Shown piece by piece: positions 18,201 through 25,005 of a stretch of DNA of 42,825 nt; position 1 is the first letter of the stretch; each line of letters begins with the position of its first letter. The notes below the pieces were generated by a model. It saw nothing but the letters and a program-made list of their open reading frames with translations. It ran no database searches and was not told the DNA's origin. The translations under genes and the position numbers were made by a program. The stretch comes from Candidatus Poribacteria bacterium (GTDB lineage Bacteria > Poribacteria > WGA-4E > WGA-3G), in the NCBI GenBank assembly GCA_022394775.1, contig JAGFCB010000114.1, positions 1 to 42,825 of the forward strand, read 5' to 3'.

Positions 18201-18381
18201 TATGACGAGTCTCTATGAGAAACACCAAGCCGAGTACATCGATAATCTTGATGCTGCTGGCGCGTTAGCCGCAGCAGGTGAGGCACCTATGACAGAAGGT
18301 GTTGAACCTGCCGAACTCGCTGCATGGACTTCCATCGGACGGGTGATACTGAACTTGCATGAGACGATCACGCGCTATTAA
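15298..18381 (+). CDS. exported cytochrome-type DUF1549/DUF1553 (PSCyt1/PSD1) protein
   Basis: A 1027-residue protein of the planctomycete-type PSCyt1-DUF1549-DUF1553 family. I choose the ATG at 15298, which follows GGAGG and begins a clear signal peptide (cleavage near PADA); an upstream in-frame GTG would only add 21 unrelated residues. The N-terminal PSCyt1 domain has a haem-type C55-F-A-C58-H motif, and a second C343-A-Q-C346-H sits in the DUF1549 region ([20 protein letters not shown]). DUF1553 follows from about residue 700 ([20 protein letters not shown], then [17 protein letters not shown]). These proteins are exported and commonly encoded next to DUF1501 proteins, and are thought to take part in polymer degradation. 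Here the DUF1501 partner is 1.6 kb downstream because a toxin-antitoxin pair and a membrane protein intervene. Confidence 0.95.
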   Translation: [1027 protein letters not shown]

Positions 18382-18390
18382 TCTTTGGTC

Positions 18391-18466
18391 ATTTAGAACC
18401 GGCAGGCGCGGTTTTCAACCGCGCTTCCATTTAGAACTGGTAGGCGCGGTTTTCAACCGCGCTTCC
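18391..18466. repeat. two tandem 38-bp hairpin repeats
   Basis: Copies 18391-18428 and 18429-18466 differ at two positions. Each holds the perfect hairpin GCGCGGTT-TTC-AACCGCGC. They begin ten bases after the DUF1549/DUF1553 stop codon and end about 34 bases before the membrane-HicA gene, so they may serve as a terminator as well as marking a junction. Confidence 0.8.
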
Positions 18467-18499
18467 ATTACGTATTGAAGTAATTCTGGGGGATTGTCA

Positions 18500-18940
18500 A
18501 TGAAATCCATTAATTTAAAAAAAGTTTTATCCGGACTGGCGCGTGTTTTGCTCATCTTAATCGGGGTCTGTTTAGCACTTGGGTTAATTAATGGAATTCT
18601 TAGGAATAGTTGGGATGTATTTTTTATAGGCTTATGGGGTTTGTTATTAATTTCCATAATTGGAACCATTTATGGCGTCGTTGAATTAATTGTAAGACGC
18701 TTTACATATAAAAAAACTGTAGACACTATTCTCAGAACACCAGACCCGGGAACTTTAAAATGGTGGCGGATAAAATCTCTCTTGACAGGATACGGAGCAA
18801 AGTCCATTCCCGGAAAAGAATCAAGGCGCAGGTTTGAATTAAACGGCGTTATCATAACGTTTCACCGGCCTGACAGTCAAAAAGAGACACGATCTTACCA
18901 AGTCAGGGATATTCGGCGTTTTTTAGGGATACAGAGGTAA
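18500..18940 (+). CDS. hicA: HicA-like toxin domain fused to an N-terminal membrane anchor
   Basis: A 146-residue protein. I take the ATG at 18500, preceded by GGGGGA at seven bases (a TTG six bases earlier is possible). Residues about 12-34 and 40-65 are two hydrophobic segments. The remainder (about 71-146) matches the HicA type that reads KKT(V/L)..I..DP in helix 1, a R-I-K-S-L-L helix, a G-x-E-S-R-R-R-F turn, then ELNGVIITFHRP and a closing RDIRRFLG. HicA proteins are dsRBD-fold mRNA interferases of usually 55-90 residues. Here the frame from the second hydrophobic segment into the HicA domain has no internal ATG, GTG or TTG, so the two parts are made as one chain. The canonical GSH histidine is replaced by arginine (S108-R109); H122 in FHRP is the nearest candidate. 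A HicB antitoxin gene starts four bases after the stop. Confidence 0.8.
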   Translation: MKSINLKKVLSGLARVLLILIGVCLALGLINGILRNSWDVFFIGLWGLLLISIIGTIYGVVELIVRRFTYKKTVDTILRTPDPGTLKWWRIKSLLTGYGAKSIPGKESRRRFELNGVIITFHRPDSQKETRSYQVRDIRRFLGIQR

Positions 18941-18944
18941 CCGT

Positions 18945-19274
18945 ATGGAGTACAAGGGTTATAGTGCACATATTGAGCAGAGCGAAGAAGATGGATGCCT
19001 CGTCGGCCATATCACAGGAATTACCGATATCGTTGGGTTTCACGCGGACACTGCTCCTGAACTTCAAGCGGCTTTTGAAGAAGCCGTCGAAGATTATCTC
19101 GCAACTTGTAAGAGATTAAATAAGCCGCCGCAAAAACCATACTCCGGAAATCTCAGATTGCGAATTCCGCCGGACATCCATGTAGCGATTGCAAAAGCTG
19201 CGGAAGCCAGTGGAAAAGATCTTGACCAATGGGCAACAGATACCTTCAGTCATGCTGTACAGCAGGAATCATAA
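18945..19274 (+). CDS. hicB: HicB-family antitoxin
   Basis: A 109-residue HicB antitoxin. The N-terminal half is the partly degraded RNase-H-like HicB fold (YKGYSAHIEQSEEDGCLVGH, then TAPELQAAFEEAVEDYLATC). The C-terminal half is a ribbon-helix-helix DNA-binding segment (GNLRLRIPPDIHVAIAKAAE, then LDQWATDTFSHAV). GAGG lies seven bases before the ATG, and the gene follows the HicA fusion by four bases, the standard hicAB order and spacing. It should neutralise the toxin domain and, via its RHH, repress the pair. What is odd is that its partner is predicted to be membrane-anchored, so the complex may sit at the inner face of the membrane. Confidence 0.93.
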   Translation: MEYKGYSAHIEQSEEDGCLVGHITGITDIVGFHADTAPELQAAFEEAVEDYLATCKRLNKPPQKPYSGNLRLRIPPDIHVAIAKAAEASGKDLDQWATDTFSHAVQQES

Positions 19275-19405
19275 GCCGATATTACACAGTATCCAGATTC
19301 AAAATGATCTATAGAGGCTAAGCCAGTTTTGAAAAGCCTTCGGTCGCTTTAAGAGTTGACGAACGAATCTAATGAGAAAAGTCCGTTTGTAGCAAGGCGT
19401 TTGTT

Positions 19406-19990
19406 ATGGCTCTTTCACTTTTAGGTGTATTTATAATAATTGCGATTTTTGTGTTGTGTGTTCTTGCCGTGGTTCTGGCTGCGCTGCGCTCGTCTCTTTT
19501 CAGTCCTTTCGTCCGAGGATTTACGAGTAAGGATACTGAATCTGATGAGGAGGCTCAAGGAAAAATAAAATCTATCAATTGGAAAAAGGGGCTTTTCAGG
19601 CTAACGCTCGTTTTATCGATACTATTTGGGCTTTTTGCCGGAATAGTTAATGCTGAACCCCGTGATCATCATTCCGTTGATAGATTTTTGGTAAGTTTTT
19701 TCATTGTATTCGGGTTAATTTGGTTAGTCTACTTCGTTTTAAATTATGTCATAAGAAATTTGGCAGGAAGAGTGACGTTTGTCCTATCGATGTTATTTGG
19801 GCTTTTTGCCGGAATAGTTAATGGAGAGATCCATGATTCCGGCGACGCTTTTGCGGCAGGGTTTCTCGTGCCTTTTGGACTGACTTGGTTAGTTTACTTC
19901 GCTGTCGGTTTTGTCATAAGAGGCTTTGCAAGTAAAGGTAATGCTAAATCTATTGTAAGAGATCAGATTGGACACAGACGATCTGAATGA
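19406..19990 (+). CDS. polytopic membrane protein with internal duplication
   Basis: A 194-residue integral membrane protein of unknown function. It has an N-terminal hydrophobic segment (about 5-28), a charged loop (about 38-65), then two copies of a unit: a VLSxLFGLFAGIVN helix, a short acidic/histidine loop, and a FGLxWLVYF helix ending in IR-basic residues. At DNA level, about 30 bases (TATTTGGGCTTTTTGCC and what follows) recur exactly 171 bases apart, i.e. 57 codons, so the duplication is recent. AAGGCG precedes the ATG. It lies between hicB and the DUF1501 gene and, like the HicA fusion, is a membrane protein, so it could be part of the same inserted cargo. No homologue family is recognised. 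Confidence 0.75.
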   Translation: MALSLLGVFIIIAIFVLCVLAVVLAALRSSLFSPFVRGFTSKDTESDEEAQGKIKSINWKKGLFRLTLVLSILFGLFAGIVNAEPRDHHSVDRFLVSFFIVFGLIWLVYFVLNYVIRNLAGRVTFVLSMLFGLFAGIVNGEIHDSGDAFAAGFLVPFGLTWLVYFAVGFVIRGFASKGNAKSIVRDQIGHRRSE

Positions 19991-20006
19991 ATAGGAGGTA
20001 TTAGGT

Positions 20007-21446
20007 ATGGCTATAGATATTCGTGAAGAAACCAATCTTCGCCTTACGAGACGCACATTTCTTGGGAAAACCGTACGGAGTGTCGGATCCCTTGCACTCG
20101 CATCTTTACTGACACCATCAATTATCAACGCTGCCCCGGAAATAGAGAAGTGGCACGGAATTGTTACCGAGCCACATGTGCCACCCAAGGCGAAAACCAT
20201 TATCCATCTCTGTATGGCAGGCGGTCCCTCGCATCTGGAGACTTTGGATTACAAACCAAAACTCGCAGAACTGCACGGACAACCGATGCCCAAGTCTTTC
20301 ACTGAAGGGCAGCCGATTGCGCAGCTCCAAGGACAAGTGAATTCACTCAAATGCCTCGGTCCCACACATGAATTCAAAAAGTGGGGTAAATCCGGGCAGG
20401 AGATGAGTACGGCGTTTCCACACATCGGTAGTCTCGCCGATGATATTTGTATCGTCCGCTCCCTGAAAACCGAGCAGATTAATCACGATCCAGCGCATAC
20501 CTTCATGAACACTGGCACAGCAATCGCTGGCAGGCCGAGCATGGGGTCGTGGCTGCTCTACGGACTTGGCAGTGAAAACGAAAACTTACCGGGTTATGTT
20601 GTCCTCGTCTCTTCGGGAGGTGGACAAGACCAGCCCATCGCAACGCGACAGTGGCATAGCGGGTTCCTTCCCGGTCAATTTCAAGGTGTCCAGTTCCATT
20701 CAACTGGCGATCCTGTTCACTATGTCACCAACCCTGACGGTGTGAACACGGAACAGCAGCGCGATGTCGTGGATGCCGTGCAATCATTGAACGGTATGCT
20801 TGATGAGACCGTAGACGATCCTGCAATCTCAACGCGCATTAGTCAATACGAAATGGCGTTCCGTATGCAAACGAGTGTCCCAGAGTTAAGCGACATCTCG
20901 AAAGAGCCACAACACGTGCTTGATATGTACGGCGCAAAGCCCGGTGACGGTTCCTACGCATCAAACTGTCTGCTCGCGCGGCGGTTAGCCGAACGCGGCG
21001 TGCGGTTTATCCAACTCTATCACCGCGGCTGGGATCACCACGGCGGTATTGAGAACGCTATCAAGACGACCGCAGGCTATGTTGATAAGGCAACCGCTGC
21101 GCTTGTCAACGATCTGAAACAACGTGGTATGTTGGATGAAACCTTAGTGATATGGGGTGGCGAATTCGGACGGACACCGATGGCACAAGGCACCGGACGC
21201 GACCATCATATTCAAGGGTTCTCAATGTGGATGGCGGGTGGTGGTGTCAAAGGTGGTATCAGTTACGGGAACACCGATGAGTTAGGATACAGTGCCGTTG
21301 AAAATATCGTGCATGTTCACGACTTCCATGCAACAATGCTGCACCTCTTCGGGATCAACCACGAAAAACTCGTCTACCGTTTCCAAGGACGAGATTTCCG
21401 TCTTACTGATGTCCACGGACACGTCGTCCGCGATATTTTGGCGTAG
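20007..21446 (+). CDS. Tat-exported DUF1501 protein
   Basis: A 479-residue DUF1501 protein, an alkaline-phosphatase/sulfatase-superfamily fold common in Planctomycetes. A twin-arginine signal is present: R15-R16-T-F-L followed by a hydrophobic stretch and cleavage near INAAPE. Diagnostic blocks are IHLCMAGGPSHLETLDYKP, ADDICIVRSLKTEQINHDPA, RGWDHHGG, DETLVIWGGEFGRTPMAQG and the C-terminal HATMLHLFGINHEKLVYRF. A near-perfect AGGAGGT precedes the ATG. Normally encoded directly after the DUF1549/DUF1553 protein; that gene lies upstream at 15298-18381, with three unrelated genes in between. The pair is believed to act outside the cytoplasm; the exact reaction is not established. Confidence 0.95.
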   Translation: MAIDIREETNLRLTRRTFLGKTVRSVGSLALASLLTPSIINAAPEIEKWHGIVTEPHVPPKAKTIIHLCMAGGPSHLETLDYKPKLAELHGQPMPKSFTEGQPIAQLQGQVNSLKCLGPTHEFKKWGKSGQEMSTAFPHIGSLADDICIVRSLKTEQINHDPAHTFMNTGTAIAGRPSMGSWLLYGLGSENENLPGYVVLVSSGGGQDQPIATRQWHSGFLPGQFQGVQFHSTGDPVHYVTNPDGVNTEQQRDVVDAVQSLNGMLDETVDDPAISTRISQYEMAFRMQTSVPELSDISKEPQHVLDMYGAKPGDGSYASNCLLARRLAERGVRFIQLYHRGWDHHGGIENAIKTTAGYVDKATAALVNDLKQRGMLDETLVIWGGEFGRTPMAQGTGRDHHIQGFSMWMAGGGVKGGISYGNTDELGYSAVENIVHVHDFHATMLHLFGINHEKLVYRFQGRDFRLTDVHGHVVRDILA

Positions 21447-21508
21447 CTTGCAAGCTAAAACTTGCTATCAAAAGCGGCTTAAAAGTAGTAGGCACGCGCC
21501 GTCGTGCC
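21444..21508. repeat. palindrome and hairpin after the DUF1501 stop
   Basis: TAGCTTG/CAAGCTA (21444-21457) is a perfect 14-base palindrome that includes the stop codon. GGCACG-CGCCGT-CGTGCC (21491-21508) is a second hairpin. Both resemble dispersed repeats elsewhere in the window. Together they fill most of the 90-base gap to the next gene. Confidence 0.55.
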
Positions 21509-21536
21509 GTAAACACAGAAATGATGAGGTAGCAGA

Positions 21537-22823
21537 GTGGCTTATCTGAAAAAAGTGAGTAGGGTCTTCATACACATCTCATTCTTGTTGATCCTAACGG
21601 TATCTGCCTTCAGTCGCGGACTTCCAATGGTGGTGCCTGAAACTGTTGGGCTTTCTACCGAAAGGCTCTCAAGAATTGATAAGGTCATGGAAAGGCACAT
21701 CTCCGAGCAGAAAATCGCGGGTAGTGTTATACTGCTTGCAAGGCACGGAAAGATCGCGCATCTTGGTGCTTACGGTATGATGGATGTTGAAGCAGAAAAA
21801 CCGATGAAGCCCGATACCATTTTCCGTATTGCCTCAATGACAAAGCAGATCACGAGTGTCGCTGTAATGATGCTTTATGAGGAAGGGCATTTTCGGTTGC
21901 ATGAGCCGGTCTCAAACTTCATTCCAGCTTTCAAAGAGATGAGCGTGTTGCCGCCGGAATCTGATGACGCGTCGGCAGTACCTGTACCAGCAACACGGCA
22001 GATTACCATTTGGAACCTACTCACGCACTCGTCCGGTCTAACGTATCACTGGAATGAGCAACTCGGCCCGAAATACAACGACGCGGGTATCACCCACGGA
22101 CTGCTGCAGGATGAGAGCACCCTTGCGGAGAAGATGAAAATATTGGCGACGATCCCGTTGTTGCATCAACCGGGTGAAAGAGTCGAGTACGGTCTATCAA
22201 TAGATGTCCTCGGTTATCTCGTCGAAGTCGCATCAGGGATGCCGCTTGATCAGTTTTTCTCCGAACGTATCTTCAAACCGCTCGGTATGACAGATACACA
22301 CTTTTTTATCTCAGCAGCGAAAAGCGAACGACTCGCAACAGTATATGAACGAACTGGTGACGGACCGATAATGCGAAAATCCAAAGAACCGACAGTGAAC
22401 GGTTCGGTGATCTATTCAACTGACTATCCATACAACGGACCCCAAACTTATTTCTCTGGCGGTGCGGGGTTAGTATCTACTGCACCTGATTACGCCCGTT
22501 TTGCACAGATGATGCTCAACAGTGGAGAACTTGATGGTGTTCGATTGTTGAGTCGGAAAACTGTTGAATTGATGACGACACCTCAGCTCGGTGATATGGG
22601 GGGTAACTTCGGTCTCGGCTTTAGCATTGTCGGTGATAAATCGGACCTTAGAGAGATTGGATCGGTTGGCGCGTATAGCGGCGGTGGTTTCTTCTTTACC
22701 AGTTTCTTCATCGACCCTCAGGAACAGATGTTTGGTATCTTCATGGGGCAATTGCATCCGAGCGGTGGCTTGGATCTCGGAGAGAGAATTCGCATCCTCT
22801 GTTACCAAGCAATCGCCGATTGA
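21537..22823 (+). CDS. exported serine hydrolase of the beta-lactamase (class C / EstB) family
   Basis: A 428-residue protein of the beta-lactamase/transpeptidase-like family (PF00144), which includes class C beta-lactamases, D-aminopeptidases and esterases. A GTG start at 21537 is supported by GAGGT six bases upstream and by the signal peptide that follows (VFIHISFLLILTVSAF). The nucleophile motif is S100-M-T-K103. The second motif tyrosine is in VEYGLSIDVLGYLVE (about residue 219), and the family's LLTHSSGLTY, LGMTDTHFF and SGGAGLVSTAPDYARFAQMM blocks are all present. This type is abundant in Planctomycetes and Poribacteria and is more likely an esterase or peptidase than a resistance enzyme. 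It is followed by an MDR dehydrogenase 47 bases on. Confidence 0.93.
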   Translation: MAYLKKVSRVFIHISFLLILTVSAFSRGLPMVVPETVGLSTERLSRIDKVMERHISEQKIAGSVILLARHGKIAHLGAYGMMDVEAEKPMKPDTIFRIASMTKQITSVAVMMLYEEGHFRLHEPVSNFIPAFKEMSVLPPESDDASAVPVPATRQITIWNLLTHSSGLTYHWNEQLGPKYNDAGITHGLLQDESTLAEKMKILATIPLLHQPGERVEYGLSIDVLGYLVEVASGMPLDQFFSERIFKPLGMTDTHFFISAAKSERLATVYERTGDGPIMRKSKEPTVNGSVIYSTDYPYNGPQTYFSGGAGLVSTAPDYARFAQMMLNSGELDGVRLLSRKTVELMTTPQLGDMGGNFGLGFSIVGDKSDLREIGSVGAYSGGGFFFTSFFIDPQEQMFGIFMGQLHPSGGLDLGERIRILCYQAIAD

Positions 22824-22869
22824 AATTTTTTAGAACGCAAGGAAATTTAAAAAAAGGAATTTAAACAAT

Positions 22870-23901
22870 ATGCCGAGAGAACTCATTGCACCAGCACAGG
22901 AACAGGTCGCTTTCAGAGAATACGAGAGCCAACCCTTACAAGCCAACGAAATTCGGGTCAAGAGTCAATTTGGGGCTGCCAAACACGGTTCAGAGATGGC
23001 ATCGTATAAGGGCTATGCCGGCCCACGCGGTGGCTACGATGGCGAATATAAAATATTTCGAGAAGGTAGTGGCGGGATGGTGAACTATCCTTCAGGACTC
23101 GGCAATATGTGTGTTGGCGAGGTAACTGAGATTGGATCCGACGTTACCGATATCAAGATCGGAGAACGGGTTTTCCGGCACAGTTCCTTCCGTGAAGAGC
23201 ACGTTTGGAATGCAGCAGGTACTCGGAAACTGCCTGAGGGAGTGCCTTGGCAGGCAGCCGTCTGTTTAGATCCCACAGATTTCGCCTTGGGAGCGATCCG
23301 AGACGGTCATGTACGGATCGGTGATGCCGTCGCAGTCTTTGGAATGGGTGGCATCGGGCTCATGGCACTGCAGCTTGCGAAGCTGGCGGGTGCCTATCCT
23401 GTAATTGGTGTCGATCCGCTTGAACTGCGTCGCAATGTAGCCCTTGAGTGTGGTGCTGATCTTGTCCTTGATCCTTCAAAAGAGGATGTCGGTTTAGAGA
23501 TTAAAAAGGCTACCGATAAGCGTGGTGCTGATGTTTGCATCGAATATAGCGGTCATCACACAGCACTTCAAGCGGCGATCCGCGGTGTAACTTATTTAGG
23601 AACAGTTGTCGCTGGCGCGTGGCCCGGTACCTACCCAGCAGGATTAGATCTCGGTGCCGAAGCGCATTTCAATCGACCGACGATTATCTTCTCACGCGCA
23701 TGTAGCGAACCGAATCCAGAATACCCGAATTGGAATGAAGGCAGACTCTTTGACATCAGTTTGCGACTCCTTTATGGCGGTAGTCTGAAGTCGGAACCTG
23801 TGATTTATCCTGTTGTCGATTTCGATAATCTGCTGGACGAGTATCCGAAGATCTTAACCGATCCAGGTGAGAATGTAAAGTTAGGCGTTCGATTTGCATA
23901 G
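22870..23901 (+). CDS. MDR-type (zinc-binding dehydrogenase family) oxidoreductase
   Basis: A 343-residue medium-chain dehydrogenase/reductase. The nucleotide-binding Rossmann motif is AVFGMGGIGLMALQLAKLAGA (about residues 152-172), followed by the acidic GVDP loop. The N-terminal GroES-like part is visible in CVGEVTEIGSDVTDIKIGERV. I see no four-cysteine structural zinc loop, so it may be a zinc-free member. AAAAAGGAA lies upstream of the ATG. The family acts on sugars, alcohols or quinones; this one resembles dehydrogenases found beside sugar-oxidising Gfo/Idh/MocA enzymes, one of which is encoded convergently at 25006-25995. Substrate unknown. Confidence 0.9.
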   Translation: MPRELIAPAQEQVAFREYESQPLQANEIRVKSQFGAAKHGSEMASYKGYAGPRGGYDGEYKIFREGSGGMVNYPSGLGNMCVGEVTEIGSDVTDIKIGERVFRHSSFREEHVWNAAGTRKLPEGVPWQAAVCLDPTDFALGAIRDGHVRIGDAVAVFGMGGIGLMALQLAKLAGAYPVIGVDPLELRRNVALECGADLVLDPSKEDVGLEIKKATDKRGADVCIEYSGHHTALQAAIRGVTYLGTVVAGAWPGTYPAGLDLGAEAHFNRPTIIFSRACSEPNPEYPNWNEGRLFDISLRLLYGGSLKSEPVIYPVVDFDNLLDEYPKILTDPGENVKLGVRFA

Positions 23902-23992
23902 CCGAGATTCTCGGAGTTTCGTTTTTTCGGATTTTAGTGTTATCTATTCAAGCAGCAGCCCCAAGCGCGTAAACTTGGAAGAAAGGAAAACC

Positions 23993-24940
23993 ATGATCAC
24001 TGGTCTCATGCTGGCTTTAATGAGTTTTGCAGCATCCCAAATTATTGGCGATAACGTAATGCGCAGCATTGAAGTAACACCGAGAATCGGAATCGGAGAG
24101 ATACCGAGCGAATTTTCTGCTTTCAGACAAGCGGGATGCGACAAATACGTCAACGTCTTCGGTGTTCACATCTTCGCAAGCCCAACGACCCCTGAGGATA
24201 AACTCTCTCACGCTGCAGGCGTTTTAGCACAATACCTCGATAACGACGAAGACGGTATCCCTGACAATACGTTGGTTCTCAGTCATTTGGTGAGCCGAAA
24301 CGTCTTCATCATTATGCCCGGAACAGAGGCGGAGATGGAACGGTTAGAAATGGAACTCGTAAGAGAGGCAGGTTATCACTTTGGTCAAGACCTCTATGGC
24401 GAAGAAACCAAACCGGATTTCCTTGTTGATGGCAAAATCAACGCACCCAATGGTCACTACTACGACGGCGCATTAGAGGAAATTCTGCATCCTATTACAC
24501 AACACGGCTATGCCAACGCTTACCCCGAGGTGTTCGGCGAGGTACGGGGATCCATCTTAGCGAAGTGCATGGATGCCGCCCGTGGCGGATATTTTGAGGA
24601 AGTACCGAAAGGGGGTCCCAAGAGCGGATATCCGGCAGAGGCGTGGTATCATTATACGGATGAAACCTGTGATTATGGCTGCATGGTTACGGAATACACC
24701 TATTGGGCTTTGACATCGATATTGGGGACACAGGACTTTCCAGGACGACACGAGGCACTCGAAGTCGAATGGGAATTGAATACCAGAGAACGGGTTAGAA
24801 CGGGAGATACTGCGGTATATGAACTCCTAACAGACCCGCAGTACAAATTCCCAACCAAAAAAGCACCAGATGGAAACTACAAGCCAACGGCATTTCCCGT
24901 TACAGTTGTGCCTATCATCGCTATCGAAGATGAAGATTAA
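23993..24940 (+). CDS. secreted protein with EF-hand-like loop, function unknown
   Basis: A 315-residue protein that I do not recognise as a named family. The ATG at 23993 has AAGGAAA close by and starts a hydrophobic leader (ITGLMLALMSFAAS); the longer in-frame reading from 23894 overlaps the previous gene and lacks a leader. Features seen: a calcium-loop-like DNDEDGIPDN near residue 82, a central EEILHPITQHGYANAYP stretch whose Glu/His pattern could be a metal site, and a cysteine pair in DETCDYGCMVTEYTYWAL (about 255-262). The distribution of H, E and Y resembles secreted zinc-dependent peptidases, but I cannot confirm a HExxH motif. It is probably extracytoplasmic. A strong hairpin overlaps its stop codon. 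Confidence 0.7.
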   Translation: MITGLMLALMSFAASQIIGDNVMRSIEVTPRIGIGEIPSEFSAFRQAGCDKYVNVFGVHIFASPTTPEDKLSHAAGVLAQYLDNDEDGIPDNTLVLSHLVSRNVFIIMPGTEAEMERLEMELVREAGYHFGQDLYGEETKPDFLVDGKINAPNGHYYDGALEEILHPITQHGYANAYPEVFGEVRGSILAKCMDAARGGYFEEVPKGGPKSGYPAEAWYHYTDETCDYGCMVTEYTYWALTSILGTQDFPGRHEALEVEWELNTRERVRTGDTAVYELLTDPQYKFPTKKAPDGNYKPTAFPVTVVPIIAIEDED

Positions 24941-24970
24941 TAGAGGTAGTGGGGTCCTACTACCTCTATT
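24939..24970. terminator. bidirectional terminator-like hairpin
   Basis: Perfect 12-base arms AATAGAGGTAGT (24939-24950) and ACTACCTCTATT (24959-24970) around an 8-base loop. It overlaps the stop codon of the upstream plus-strand gene and precedes the convergent minus-strand stop codon by 36 bases. The A/T-rich outer ends suit termination in both directions. Confidence 0.6.
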
Positions 24971-25005
24971 TCTGAAGGTGGTCGTGCCGGGGATAACAAC
25001 TTAGA

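Noticed and set aside
21537..22823. antibiotic resistance beta-lactamase
   Set aside because: SxxK and the tyrosine motif are those of the wide PF00144 family; nothing in the sequence shows beta-lactam hydrolysis, and these proteins are numerous in such genomes for other roles.
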